DNA of 64,000 bases from JAKFYM01 sp964416595 (GTDB lineage: Bacteria; Bdellovibrionota; UBA1018; CAIPTA01). Positions 17,568-26,887 of the stretch are shown piece by piece (within the stretch, counting starts at the first letter, position 1; every line of letters begins with the position of its first letter). The DNA lies in NCBI GenBank assembly GCA_964416595.1, contig CAYQES010000010.1:1-64000 (forward strand). The letters run 5' to 3'. The notes under the pieces are model-generated. The model worked only from the letters and a program-made list of their open reading frames with translations, searched no databases and had not been told where the DNA came from. A program made the position numbers and the translations under genes.

Positions 17568-18418
17568 ACCCTTCCTAAACTTTTTGGTGGTCGGGATTTA
17601 CCTAAGAATCCCGCCAGCACCAAGATCGTAGCCAAATAGGGGATCATCACGATGAACTGGGGAGGAATGCCTCCCTGGCCCCCTAGATCCACCGCTTGCA
17701 ATCTGATCTGCACCACTTCCATCAAACCAAAAAACAAACAGGCCACGAGCGTGGGCACAGGTTTCCATTTTCCTAAAATCAAAGCCGCCAACGCCATGAA
17801 GCCTCGACCCGCCACCATATTGCGGGAATAACCAGAGGATAAGCAAATCGAAAGCGTGGCACCGCCCCAGGCGGCGAGTAACCCTGAAATCGCCACAGCA
17901 CTGTAACGAACCTTGTGTAAAGAAATTCCCGCCGCCTCCAAAGCCGCTGGATTTTCGCCCGCAAAACTAATCCAAAGTCCTAGCGGGCTTTTATAAAATA
18001 ATACCCACACAGCAAGGGCTAATCCCCACGCAAACCATAAAGGAAAATAAACAAAACGCTCTTCCATGGAAATCGCGGGCGTGCCTCCCGCAGAATCGTA
18101 GAGTAGTTTTAAGATGAGCGGAATCAATCCCATCACTAGCACATTCATGGCCGTACCAGCTACCACTTGGTTCGCGCGCCCATGAATCACCGCAGCCCCA
18201 TATCCTAACGCCGCCACAGCACCAGCGCCGCCTGCCGCGAGAAACCCGAGCTCAGGAGATCCGGTTTGTAATGTAACCAGTGCGCCCACAAATGCCCCCA
18301 CTAACATGAAGGCTTCCAAGGCTATATTGATGATCCCAGAGCGCTCACTAAAGAGCCCACCAAGGGCCGCAAAAAGAAGAGGAGTAGCCACGCGGAGTAA
18401 ACTTAAGAAATCCATCAT
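17564..18418 (-). CDS. BMP-type nucleoside ABC transporter permease 2
   Basis: A 284-residue inner-membrane permease of the branched-chain/sugar-type permease family. It has about eight helices and the typical N-terminal segment LFSERSGIINIALEAFML. It resembles the second permease of nucleoside importers (YufQ/NupQ type). The start at 18418 gives an ATGA overlap with the upstream permease gene. It is the last gene of a four-gene unit: binding protein, ATPase, permease, permease. Confidence 0.92.
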   Translation of the reverse strand: MMDFLSLLRVATPLLFAALGGLFSERSGIINIALEAFMLVGAFVGALVTLQTGSPELGFLAAGGAGAVAALGYGAAVIHGRANQVVAGTAMNVLVMGLIPLILKLLYDSAGGTPAISMEERFVYFPLWFAWGLALAVWVLFYKSPLGLWISFAGENPAALEAAGISLHKVRYSAVAISGLLAAWGGATLSICLSSGYSRNMVAGRGFMALAALILGKWKPVPTLVACLFFGLMEVVQIRLQAVDLGGQGGIPPQFIVMIPYLATILVLAGFLGKSRPPKSLGRV

Positions 18419-19443
18419 TTCCCTCTCTTTCGCACGGCCACCGCGATCGACACGCAAAAAATCACGAGCGCTTGGATCACGGAAGAAAGATCCCTGGTCA
18501 CAAATTCCGTTTCGATATCCAAATCCGCAGCTCCCTTATGAAGAGCTCCAAACAAAAATCCCGTGAGCAAAATTCCTAAAGGATGGTTGCGTGCAAGGAG
18601 CGCCACGGCAATGCCGATGAAACCAAAGTCTGGGGAAAAACCTAAACGCATTTTTCCCACGCCCCCCAACACTTCCCCTACCACCACGAGCCCAGCCAAA
18701 GCTCCCGCCAACCCCATGGCCAATTGGCGGCTCCGATCCACATCAATGCCAGCGGTACGAGCTGCATCTTCATTTTCGCCAACGGCCCGGATCTTAAAAC
18801 CCCATGGCGTGCGCCACAAAAAAATCCAGAGCGCTATTGATACCAACACCACAAAAGGAAAAGCCGCACTCGCGGGCGCATCATCGAACCAATGCTTCAT
18901 GGGATCCCAAGCACGGAAAAAATAAGCGGGCGCCACAGGAGGCGTTTCCGGGCTTTGGCTACCTGGGTTTTGGAAATGAGAAGTAACGAGCCAACTGGAA
19001 ATGGCTGCGGCCACAAAATTCAACATGATCGTATTGATCACTTCGTGGCTTCCCCGGCTGGTGCGTAGCCACCCAGGAATCCAACCCCAAAGCCCTCCCA
19101 CCAAAATAGCCGCGAGAATCGCCAGTGGCACCGCCACATAAGATGGCAAATCTGGCAACACCACGCCAACCAGCGCTCCCGCCAACGTGCCCATCACCAA
19201 CTGGCCCTCGGCGCCGATATTGAAAAGCCCAGCGTGAAAAGCCACACTCACGGATAAACCAGTGCAGATCAAAGCGGTGGCATAATAGAGCGTAACTCCT
19301 AAATCATAGCGGGAGCCAAAAGCGCTTTTCACGATCACGTTCAACACATTCAGCGGATTCTCTCCCGCAAAATAGGTGAGACCTAAACCGATACTCAATC
19401 CCACTAGTAGACCTAAAAAAGAAAGCAGCAGGGTGCGCTTCAT
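18415..19443 (-). CDS. BMP-type nucleoside ABC transporter permease 1
   Basis: A 342-residue permease (YufP/NupP type) with an N-terminal helix and about nine further membrane segments. It carries AFHAGLFNIGAEGQLVMG and the cytoplasmic loop WGFKIRAVGENEDAARTAGID that docks on the ATPase. It overlaps the ATPase gene by 4 bases at its start and the second permease by 4 bases at its end, which is tight translational coupling. Confidence 0.93.
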   Translation of the reverse strand: MKRTLLLSFLGLLVGLSIGLGLTYFAGENPLNVLNVIVKSAFGSRYDLGVTLYYATALICTGLSVSVAFHAGLFNIGAEGQLVMGTLAGALVGVVLPDLPSYVAVPLAILAAILVGGLWGWIPGWLRTSRGSHEVINTIMLNFVAAAISSWLVTSHFQNPGSQSPETPPVAPAYFFRAWDPMKHWFDDAPASAAFPFVVLVSIALWIFLWRTPWGFKIRAVGENEDAARTAGIDVDRSRQLAMGLAGALAGLVVVGEVLGGVGKMRLGFSPDFGFIGIAVALLARNHPLGILLTGFLFGALHKGAADLDIETEFVTRDLSSVIQALVIFCVSIAVAVRKRGK

Positions 19444-20945
19444 AGTGCAGCCCCTGCCATCAAGGCACCTACGGTTTTTTCGTTAAACTCTTCTCGCAAG
19501 AAAGATCCCACCACTTGGCCTCGGTACAAAACCAAAAGTCGATCCGCCAGAGTAAATAATTCTTCGAGCTCCGAAGAAATCAACAATACAGCCGTGCCCT
19601 GCTCCCGTAGATCCAAGATTTTTTTATGAATGAATGCGATGGCGCCAATATCTACACCGCGGGTGGGCTTGGAAGCGAGGAGTAATTTTGGTTGCTGCCA
19701 TAATTCCCGAGCTACCACTAATTTTTGCTGGTTACCGCCGCTTAAATCTGAGGCCTTAGCCTCCACTAAGGGCGGACGCACATCATAGGTATGTAGCGCT
19801 CCTTGGGTGACATTGCGGATTTTTTTGCGTAATAAAAATGGACCCCAACGAAATTCTTTTTTTTGCTCATGGCCTAAGAGAAAATTCTCCGCTAAGGAAA
19901 AGTCTAATAACAATCCTTCTTTCAAACGATCTTCCGGAAAAACGGCCGTGCCAAGTTCCCGGATTTTAGCGGCAGAAAAACGTTCAACACTTTTTTCCTG
20001 AAAGCGTAAGGAGCCTTCCTTTAAATTCCGTTTCGGATCTAAGAGAAGCCGCAACAATTCCGACTGTCCGTTTCCCTCCACGCCCGCAATACCTAAAATC
20101 TCTCCGGCACGTATGCGAAAGCTCACAGGACCAAGATTTTTTCCCGCCTTCACGGCTTTGGCTTCCAACACCAAATCATGGCGAGCCGGGCTTCGCTCTT
20201 TTTCTGTCGGCGCTTGCACTTCCTGACCCATCATCAAACCGCTAATTTCCCCAATAGAAGTGTGCTGCACTTCCCGCTCTCCCACCACCCGGCCCGCCCG
20301 GAATATGGTAACTTTCTCGGCCAGGGCCATCACTTCTTTTAATTTGTGGGTGATGATGAGAATGGTTTTTCCTTTGGCGCTAAGAGCACGCAAAATGCGA
20401 AATAAACCTTCAATCTCCGCGGGCGCGAGCACAGCGGTTGGTTCATCTAAAATCAAAACTTTAGAATCCCGGTACAAAAGTTTTAAAATCTCGATCTTCT
20501 GCTGCATGCCCACGGGCAATTCTTCCACGGGAGTGTCGAGGGGAATCTCTAGGCCGAACTCCTGCATCAAGGCTTGGATTTTTTTTCTCGCGGCCCCACT
20601 ATGGCGGCGTAAATAAGGGAAGTGATGGGTGCCAAGCAAAATATTTTCTAAAGCCGTATGGGTTTCCGCCAGCATAAAATGCTGGTGAACCATGCCGAAG
20701 CCTGCAGCGATGGCATCTGCCGAGGAGCTCCAGTGGCAACGCTTGCCCGCCAATAGAATTTCTCCGCCATCGGGCATGTATTGGCCGTACAAGATTTTCA
20801 TGGCCGTGCTTTTGCCCGCGCCGTTTTCCCCCACGATGGCGTGGATGGAACTTTCGGCTACTTGAAAAGAAACCTGGGCATTGGCCTGCACGGGGCCAAA
20901 GGATTTTTGAATGTTCCTCAGTTCCAGGTAACTACTTTTTTGCAT
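19440..20945 (-). CDS. BMP-type nucleoside ABC transporter ATPase (two NBDs)
   Basis: A 501-residue protein with two ATP-binding cassettes in tandem (YufO/RbsA layout). The first has Walker A GENGAGKST and Walker B VLILDEPTAVL. The second has the degenerate Walker A GVEGNGQSEL, signature LSGGNQQK and LLLASKPTRGVD in place of a canonical Walker B. This asymmetry is normal for the subfamily. The start overlaps the binding-protein gene by 14 bases. It powers uptake through the two permeases downstream. Confidence 0.94.
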   Translation of the reverse strand: MQKSSYLELRNIQKSFGPVQANAQVSFQVAESSIHAIVGENGAGKSTAMKILYGQYMPDGGEILLAGKRCHWSSSADAIAAGFGMVHQHFMLAETHTALENILLGTHHFPYLRRHSGAARKKIQALMQEFGLEIPLDTPVEELPVGMQQKIEILKLLYRDSKVLILDEPTAVLAPAEIEGLFRILRALSAKGKTILIITHKLKEVMALAEKVTIFRAGRVVGEREVQHTSIGEISGLMMGQEVQAPTEKERSPARHDLVLEAKAVKAGKNLGPVSFRIRAGEILGIAGVEGNGQSELLRLLLDPKRNLKEGSLRFQEKSVERFSAAKIRELGTAVFPEDRLKEGLLLDFSLAENFLLGHEQKKEFRWGPFLLRKKIRNVTQGALHTYDVRPPLVEAKASDLSGGNQQKLVVARELWQQPKLLLASKPTRGVDIGAIAFIHKKILDLREQGTAVLLISSELEELFTLADRLLVLYRGQVVGSFLREEFNEKTVGALMAGAAL

Positions 20946-21912
20946 TCTTGTAGTAATCCGGTACTTTGATTTTCCCTTGGATCATCTGTGTTTTTAATTG
21001 TTCGAGCCTGGCGCGAATTTCAGGGTTAAGGATTTTTTCATTGTGGGCATCCAGGGCATAATCCACGCCTTTATTTTCGAGGCCAAAGCGGGCGGTACCT
21101 CCGGAAAATTTTCCGTCTTTTACAGATTGAATGAGATCAAAAACAGCAACGTCCACCCGCTTTAGCATGCTCGTGAGCACAAAACCGGGTTTCACCCAGT
21201 TTTGGTTAGAGTCCACACCGATGGCGAACTTTTTCTTTTCCTCGGCGGCGTCAAACAAGCCATAGTTTGAGGCACCTGCAGCCCCATAGATCACATCCAC
21301 GCCCTGATTGTATTGAGATAATGCCAATTCTTTGGCTTTAGCAGGATTGTTCCAAGAGTCGCTCGTGACACCCACATAATTATTCACGATCACGGCTTTC
21401 GGATTCACATGCTTTACACCAGCCTCATAGCCCATTTGAAACCGGCGGATCAAGGGCACATCCATACCGCCCAAAAATCCCACCTTGCCCGTTTTACTCA
21501 CAAGAGCCGCAGCAGCCCCCATCAAAAAGCTTCCTTGGTGCTCTTCAAACAATAAATTGCGCACATTGGGCTGCACCACTTCTGCGTCCACCAAACCGAA
21601 TTTTAAATGGGGAAATTGCGGGGCCACGCGCTTGATTGCATCGCTCATGGAAAAGCCCACTCCGATGATCAAATCGAATTTTTTTTGCGCGAAACTGCGC
21701 ATGGTGGATTCCACGGCCGCGTCGTCCATGGTTTCCACGTATTTTAATTGGATGCCTAAATCTTTTTTGGCTTTTTCTGCTCCCGCATAGGCCGCAGCGT
21801 TGAAGGATTTATCGTCCCGCCCCCCCTTATCTAAAACCAAAGCCACCCGAATTGGCTCGGCCAAGGCAGTAGAAAAAAGCGTAGAAAATAAAAACAAAAA
21901 AAGAAGTCTCAT
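20932..21912 (-). CDS. BMP/PnrA-family nucleoside-binding protein
   Basis: A 326-residue periplasmic substrate-binding protein of the BMP (Med/PnrA-like) family. It has an N-terminal signal peptide and the characteristic DKGGRDDKSFNAAAYAG segment, then LIIGVGFSMSDAI and a GSFLMGAAAAL strand. The signal peptide ends STALAEP without a lipobox Cys, so it is soluble rather than lipid-anchored, unlike many relatives. PnrA-like proteins bind purine or pyrimidine nucleosides. The ATG at 21912 is chosen for the signal peptide and an AAAGGA site. It is the first gene of the importer operon. Confidence 0.92.
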   Translation of the reverse strand: MRLLFLFLFSTLFSTALAEPIRVALVLDKGGRDDKSFNAAAYAGAEKAKKDLGIQLKYVETMDDAAVESTMRSFAQKKFDLIIGVGFSMSDAIKRVAPQFPHLKFGLVDAEVVQPNVRNLLFEEHQGSFLMGAAAALVSKTGKVGFLGGMDVPLIRRFQMGYEAGVKHVNPKAVIVNNYVGVTSDSWNNPAKAKELALSQYNQGVDVIYGAAGASNYGLFDAAEEKKKFAIGVDSNQNWVKPGFVLTSMLKRVDVAVFDLIQSVKDGKFSGGTARFGLENKGVDYALDAHNEKILNPEIRARLEQLKTQMIQGKIKVPDYYKNAKK

Positions 21913-21936
21913 AGGCTTTTGGTTTCCTTTGCGGCG

Positions 21937-21964
21937 ACTATAATGCATCTCCTCTCTAGAGCAA
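21937..21964 (-). promoter_or_regulatory. Candidate promoter of the nucleoside importer operon
   Basis: On the minus strand TTGCTC (21959-21964), a 16-base spacer and TATAGT (21937-21942) lie 25 bases upstream of the binding-protein ATG, which has its own AAAGGA ribosome site. Confidence 0.5.
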
Positions 21965-22087
21965 GCTTCTTTCACGTTTCCGGCAGCAAAAAATCTGACA
22001 AAAATTCACTGCGATATCAAGCATGTATGCCACATAGCTGGCATTCTTTCGCGCTTAGCGCTATCCTAAATAGCAGGAGGAGTTTTC

Positions 22088-22438
22088 ATGCGTATTTTTT
22101 TAGTATTTGCCCTCTTACTTCAAGTTTCATCCGTAGCCATGGCTAGCGGGCTTTTTGGCAATAACAAAGCGGATGATAGTTTCGCCGTAAAATCCATTGA
22201 AGGGCGCCAAGCCATTCTTGAAGGCAAACCAAAAGATTTGAAAGTAGGCGACTCCCTTTATTTTATGCGTAGTCCATTTAAGTTCACCGTAAGCTCAGTC
22301 AAAGGAAACACCGTCACTGTAACGCTACCGGAAAGTCATACGTTGGCCGAAGGCAATGCTTTACTTCGTTTCCCGAACGATGCCATTAAAAAGAACATAC
22401 AGACCGAGAGCCGCCTAAAACAGGCCCTGGAAGAATAG
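22088..22438 (+). CDS. Small secreted beta-rich protein
   Basis: A 116-residue exported protein with a signal peptide ending ASG near residue 20. A compact beta-rich domain follows, with a KVGDSLYF turn and LPESHTLAEGNAL, reminiscent of small OB/SH3-like barrels, then a charged helix. GCAGGAGGAG precedes the ATG. It is monocistronic and ends one base from the convergent MMPL gene. No family is recognised. Confidence 0.65.
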   Translation: MRIFLVFALLLQVSSVAMASGLFGNNKADDSFAVKSIEGRQAILEGKPKDLKVGDSLYFMRSPFKFTVSSVKGNTVTVTLPESHTLAEGNALLRFPNDAIKKNIQTESRLKQALEE

Positions 22439-22439
22439 A

Positions 22440-24731
22440 TCAGGAATTAGCTCGCACTCGCTCCCCTCGATACACTGGCCAAATCACCATGCACACCAAG
22501 TACATGGAAACTTGGCCCAATACCGAAACCCAAGCGATGCCTTTTAGCATCCCAGCTTCCGCAAAAAACAAAGAACCAAAACCAGCCATAGTGGTAAACA
22601 CTGAAAGATGCACCGCTTGAGCCACGAAACGTGCCGCTGGTAAAGCGCCATACCTCTCCCGCTCCCTGTGGCGCACATGCACTCCCATATCAATACCGGC
22701 AGCCAGCACAGCGGGCACCATAGCCACGTTCAAAATAGAAAAGCGCACACCCACTAGTCCCATCAAAGCAATCAACACAAAAATCCCGGCGATCAACTGG
22801 AACTCAAGATCTAAAGCATCCAAGAAATTACGAAAATCCAATCCCATCACCACGAAGGCACCAGCCAAAAAAACTAGCAAAATGATTAAACCGTCGTGGG
22901 TGATGTGATCCAAAATCTCCGTGAAAATTGTCACGTCGCTACCCACTTTAATTCCCGGAAAAACCTGTCGCGCTTCTTGTAATACATTGGAAAAAGCTCT
23001 GAGAGCGGGCGCTTGATCTAAATCCTGGGCCGGATACGCCAATACAATGTTTCCACTTTGGCCAAAAGCATCGGCTAATTGAGGGGGCAGATCTTTGCGC
23101 TGATTGGGCTTAGCTTCTAAGAGCCTTCGCACATCATTTGCGTCCATCCCAGATTTTGCGCCAAGTTCACTATCGGAAAGGCGCGTGAGACGGCTCGACA
23201 AACGCTCAATTTCTGCAAAACGATCTTCTGCATCTTCTGGAATCAAGCGATAGAGGGAAATCGCATCTTGTACCAACTCCTTGCGGGAAGAATCTTTTAG
23301 CCAAGCCTCGAGCGCTTTTGCCTGCTTAGCATCGGTGGCTAAAAGCGCCGCTGGCGTAAAGCTGCGGCCGAAAAGATCATTCACAAACTGATTTCTTTCC
23401 CTAGTTTCCTGGGAAAGATTGTGCATGCGTTTAAAGTCGTACTCAAACTCCGCTTGCCATGCACCCCAACAAGCGAGGAGCACAAAAGGCGGAATCACCC
23501 AACGCATTTTTCGACCAAAAGGATACAAACCAAAAGCTTCCCGCAATTTGGTGAAATGGGGCTTTTCCCGCAGAACAAGCGCCATCACGGGAAACATACA
23601 CACATAAACAATATATATAGATAAAATCCCTACGCCAGCAATCTTACCCAATTCCGAGAAGCCGCGAAAATCACTAAAAGAAAGAATAAGAAACGCAGCA
23701 GCGGAAGTGATCGCCGCTGATCCTAAAGCTCGGCCCGTATACAAATAGGATCGTTCAAGCGCCCTGGTAGGAGAATGGCCAGAAGCCAGCTCTTGCTGAA
23801 AGCGCCTCACCAAATGCACGCCATACTCCACACCCATGCCGCCTAAAATCGCGAGCAAAAAACCCGTAAGGATATTGATCTGGCCCACGAGCAAATGCGC
23901 GGCCCCGAGAGTCCAAGCCATGGCCACACTCACAGCCAACACCATAAGTGCGGAACCCCGAAAAGAACCCAAACCAAAAATCAGAATAAAAGCCACCCCC
24001 GCTAAAGAAAGAACGGAGGTGAATTGGATGTCTTTTTCAATTTGGTAGGTGTCGTTTACTTTATCCACATAACGACCCACTAAAGTGAAGGGCGTTGTGC
24101 CCAAGGCGGACTTTAAAGAACTATCTACTTCGGCCACAAGCTCCCTAGATTTCCCCAAATCCTCGGAGTCAAAAGCAGGTTTCGCCAAAACCATGGCAAA
24201 GCGCTTATCGGCAGAGATAAAGTAGCGGTCTTTTTTGCCTATGTCCAAGCGCTTCAGCCTAGATTTCGCACGCCGTAAATTTTGTTTTTGGTCCGCATCG
24301 GACTCTAAACCAAGATCAATCAAGCCACTTTTGCCGTTATTGGCGATGATCCGCCCGGCTTCCAGCACTTCTTCAAAATCTTTTTCCGGCAAAAGATAAA
24401 GCGCCTGATCGCGCAAGCTATATTCTTCTCTCTCATGGAACGTGTAGCGGATCTTAGGTTGGGATTTTAACAGTTCCGCTACTTTTGTGAGTTGAGCCTC
24501 GGGTTTTTCCATGGGACCCAAGAGCACGATCAAATAACCCACGCCGCCCACTTCTTTGGAAACCGCTTGCAGGTCTAAAACACTTTGCCGGTTTTCCGGC
24601 AAAAGATCCGCTAAGGATAAACGAATGGGCAAATCCAAGCCGCGGCTAAGGCCCAAACCCGCCACGAGCAAAGCGAACACAAAACCCACCCAACGGTGGC
24701 GCAAATTCCAAAGGAGTACTTTTCCTAACAC
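22440..24731 (-). CDS. MMPL/RND-family transporter
   Basis: A 763-residue inner-membrane protein with the RND duplication: one N-terminal helix, a periplasmic loop of about 190 residues, a five-helix bundle with GGMGVEYGVHLVRR, one helix and a second periplasmic loop, then a second bundle with AGIDMGVHVRHRER. The paired charged motifs and SSD-like bundles fit the MMPL/HpnN group, which moves lipids or hopanoids to the outer envelope using the proton gradient. The cargo here is unknown. The GTG start has AGGGGC in front. Confidence 0.88.
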   Translation of the reverse strand: MLGKVLLWNLRHRWVGFVFALLVAGLGLSRGLDLPIRLSLADLLPENRQSVLDLQAVSKEVGGVGYLIVLLGPMEKPEAQLTKVAELLKSQPKIRYTFHEREEYSLRDQALYLLPEKDFEEVLEAGRIIANNGKSGLIDLGLESDADQKQNLRRAKSRLKRLDIGKKDRYFISADKRFAMVLAKPAFDSEDLGKSRELVAEVDSSLKSALGTTPFTLVGRYVDKVNDTYQIEKDIQFTSVLSLAGVAFILIFGLGSFRGSALMVLAVSVAMAWTLGAAHLLVGQINILTGFLLAILGGMGVEYGVHLVRRFQQELASGHSPTRALERSYLYTGRALGSAAITSAAAFLILSFSDFRGFSELGKIAGVGILSIYIVYVCMFPVMALVLREKPHFTKLREAFGLYPFGRKMRWVIPPFVLLACWGAWQAEFEYDFKRMHNLSQETRERNQFVNDLFGRSFTPAALLATDAKQAKALEAWLKDSSRKELVQDAISLYRLIPEDAEDRFAEIERLSSRLTRLSDSELGAKSGMDANDVRRLLEAKPNQRKDLPPQLADAFGQSGNIVLAYPAQDLDQAPALRAFSNVLQEARQVFPGIKVGSDVTIFTEILDHITHDGLIILLVFLAGAFVVMGLDFRNFLDALDLEFQLIAGIFVLIALMGLVGVRFSILNVAMVPAVLAAGIDMGVHVRHRERERYGALPAARFVAQAVHLSVFTTMAGFGSLFFAEAGMLKGIAWVSVLGQVSMYLVCMVIWPVYRGERVRANS

Positions 24732-24758
24732 GCCCCTAATCTACCACTTCTGTTGAGC

Positions 24759-25652
24759 CTAGCGAAACAAAAGTGGCAGAGTGATACGAGTGCGACCATG
24801 GGCGGCAGGAAAGCGTAGACCAGAAAAATATTTGCGCACCAGGGTTTGGGGTTTGCTTTTGTTATTACCCTCAAGGGAAACCAAACTATCGGCCAAAATT
24901 TCAGGAGAAGACGCAACTCCCGAAGGCGAAACCCCAACGCGTACACTCAGTACTCCATGGCAACGGCCCTCTTGGGCCAAGGCATCCACCAAACCTTGCA
25001 CCGCTTCGTCTAAAACCGGCGCCACTTGCTTGGCCCGTAAAGCTCCTTGCAAAAAAGGCTTTGGCTCCGTGAACCAACCATGCACCACGAGCCGAGCCTC
25101 CCTTGGATCCCGCGTTCCCGTGACGGGCGTTACCCCGTGGGGTAAACGGGGATCGAACACCACCAAGCGATTGAACTTAGGTGCCACACGCTCCACGAAA
25201 CTCGAAAGCTCTCGATCCTTAGCATCTTGAAAATTTTGCCAGTACTGGAGCACTTGCGGTCGGAGCAATAGAGTTTCCCCGCCCTTAAAGCCCAAGCGCT
25301 TCGGACTCAAAGAAAACACAAAAGCCCAGGGACCATGGGGAACATCGGAATGGAGTTGCTGCTGGCAACCTTCCACATAGTAGCTCAGCCAGGGCGGCGT
25401 GATGCCCCAGCAGCCCAAATTCTCCTGACCCCAACGCACCAAATGCTGCAAAAATGCGCCATAGATTTTTTGCGGGAAAAAATGATCTGCTGGCGTGCGC
25501 ACCAGGGTGTATTGATCTGGCACATGCCAATAATCCCACACAAACCGTTGGCTCGTGGTGGCTTTAGGATCCCGGAAGCGCTCGTCAAACACCGAACGTA
25601 AGGCCGGAGCGCCAGGAAAAAACCGATCTTGCAACCAGAGATGCTTAGGCAT
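24759..25652 (-). CDS. 2OG-Fe(II) oxygenase-like protein fused to an AgmX/PglI-type C-terminal domain
   Basis: A 297-residue two-part protein. Residues 1-200 look like a 2-oxoglutarate/Fe(II) dioxygenase: the HxD pair in LHSDVPHGP, a distal His in LPHGVTPV, and an Arg plus His in ARLVVHGWF. The last 90 residues match the AgmX/PglI C-terminal pattern, with RVGVSPSGVASSPEILADSL, then LRFPAAHGRTRITLPLLF in place of the usual w.FP.P.g...v.yPf.F. I have not seen this pairing before. The substrate is unknown. The ATG at 25652 is preferred; GTG at 25667 is an alternative. The gene is divergent from yjbQ. Confidence 0.75.
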   Translation of the reverse strand: MPKHLWLQDRFFPGAPALRSVFDERFRDPKATTSQRFVWDYWHVPDQYTLVRTPADHFFPQKIYGAFLQHLVRWGQENLGCWGITPPWLSYYVEGCQQQLHSDVPHGPWAFVFSLSPKRLGFKGGETLLLRPQVLQYWQNFQDAKDRELSSFVERVAPKFNRLVVFDPRLPHGVTPVTGTRDPREARLVVHGWFTEPKPFLQGALRAKQVAPVLDEAVQGLVDALAQEGRCHGVLSVRVGVSPSGVASSPEILADSLVSLEGNNKSKPQTLVRKYFSGLRFPAAHGRTRITLPLLFR

Positions 25653-25667
25653 GCTCCCTTCTACCAC

Positions 25668-25696
25668 TTGCCTTTAAATCGTAAAAATTTTAGTTT
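25668..25696 (+). promoter_or_regulatory. Candidate promoter of yjbQ
   Basis: TTGCCT (25668-25673), a 17-base spacer and TAGTTT (25691-25696) end 7 bases before the yjbQ ATG, giving a leaderless transcript. The divergent oxygenase promoter on the other strand may use TTTACG and TAGAAG in the same 50-base region. Confidence 0.45.
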
Positions 25697-25703
25697 TGGA
25701 CCC

Positions 25704-26123
25704 ATGAAATCTTTCCGCAAAGAACTTGTTTTCGAGATCCCCAAACGCCTGGCCTTCATCAACATCACCGAAGAAGTGGAGGCCTGCCTGGAAAAGAGCG
25801 GCATCCAAGAGGGCTTATGCCTCGTGAACTCCATGCATATTTCTTCCTCGGTCTTTATCAATGATGACGAACGGGGCCTACACCAAGATTTTGAAACCTT
25901 CCTAGAAAATCTCGTGCCCCACGGCCCCATCGAGCAATACCGCCACAATGATACGGGGGAGGACAACGCGGACGCCCACATCAAACGGCAGGTGATGGGC
26001 CGGGAGGTGGTGGTGGCCATTACGGATGGACGCCTGGATTTTGGCCCTTGGGAACAAATTTTCTACGGAGAGTTCGACGGTAAACGGAAAAAACGGGTGC
26101 TCGTGAAAATCATCGGTCAGTAA
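25704..26123 (+). CDS. yjbQ: YjbQ/UPF0047-family protein
   Basis: A 139-residue protein, the normal length for the UPF0047/YjbQ family. It has the conserved HISSSVFINDDE segment, the central ENLVPHGPIEQYRHNDTGEDNADAH and a C-terminal LDFGPWEQIFYGEFDG. Bacterial YjbQ has been reported to have weak secondary thiamine-phosphate synthase activity. Its physiological role is unsettled. The start at 25704 excludes 25 non-conserved residues from a longer open frame. Confidence 0.92.
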   Translation: MKSFRKELVFEIPKRLAFINITEEVEACLEKSGIQEGLCLVNSMHISSSVFINDDERGLHQDFETFLENLVPHGPIEQYRHNDTGEDNADAHIKRQVMGREVVVAITDGRLDFGPWEQIFYGEFDGKRKKRVLVKIIGQ

Positions 26124-26127
26124 CCAG

Positions 26128-26841
26128 TTACTGCATCTCGTACTCCACGGAAACCCGGGAGCTAATATTGATCTCCCCCGGAGCCACGGACGTGGAATCC
26201 GCCATTTCCGCCCCCCCCTTCATCATCGCCATGGGTGCGTGAGCATATACGGGCGGTTGGTGCTGCACGGAACTATCCGAAATCCTCAAAACTCCTTTTA
26301 AACTACGCTTACTGGATTTTGCCAAAGCTTCCGCCCGGCTTAAGGCATTCTTCATGGCCAAATCCAGGGCCTGCAATTCCACTTCTTGGCGCTTTTCTGT
26401 GGCAAAATTTACTCCCTGTAGAAGCACGGCCACATCTTCGGTGCCCTTGCCCACTAAAGCATCCAATAAAGTTCCCACGCTCTCGAGTTTCCGCACCGTA
26501 ACGCTAAGACCATGCTCCAATTGATACCCTAAGAAAACCTGTTTGCCGTTCTGTTCGTAGCGATATTCGGGCTGCAGGGAGAAATTGGTGGTTTGGATAT
26601 CTTTGGCTTCGATCCGAAACTCGTCTTTCAGCACCTTTTCCACCCGGGTCATTTCTTTGGCATTCTTCGTTTGTGCCAATTTGGCTTCTTTCCCCTTGGT
26701 GCGCACCTGCAAATTCAAGGTGGCTTTATCGGGCCTCACGGACATTTCCCCCTCCCCCCGCACAGCGATGGTGCGGGGAAATTCTGGAGCGGCAAAAGTG
26801 GAAAGAGGGAGGGCAAGTAGTAGAAAAGAAAGTGCTTTCAT
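26128..26841 (-). CDS. Secreted SIMPL (DUF541) domain protein
   Basis: A 237-residue exported protein with a signal peptide ending TFAAPEF. The SIMPL/DUF541 domain starts at IAVRGEGEMSVRPDKATL and includes the central YQLEHGLSVTVRKLESVG and a final SVEYEM strand. Bacterial relatives are periplasmic proteins that can assemble into ring-like oligomers. Their role is unclear. The ATG at 26841 is chosen because the signal peptide starts there. A longer frame would add 45 residues without signal character. Confidence 0.85.
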   Translation of the reverse strand: MKALSFLLLALPLSTFAAPEFPRTIAVRGEGEMSVRPDKATLNLQVRTKGKEAKLAQTKNAKEMTRVEKVLKDEFRIEAKDIQTTNFSLQPEYRYEQNGKQVFLGYQLEHGLSVTVRKLESVGTLLDALVGKGTEDVAVLLQGVNFATEKRQEVELQALDLAMKNALSRAEALAKSSKRSLKGVLRISDSSVQHQPPVYAHAPMAMMKGGAEMADSTSVAPGEINISSRVSVEYEMQ

Positions 26842-26887
26842 AGCTTCAGGAAAGCAGGAAGCGGGCAAGCCGTCAAGGGCTTCTGCG

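Noticed and set aside
19440..20945. Loss of the Walker B acidic pair in the second cassette of the nucleoside-importer ATPase (LLLASKPTRGVD)
   Set aside because: This substitution and the degenerate Walker A are normal for the second domain of BMP/sugar-type double ATPases, so it is not an anomaly.
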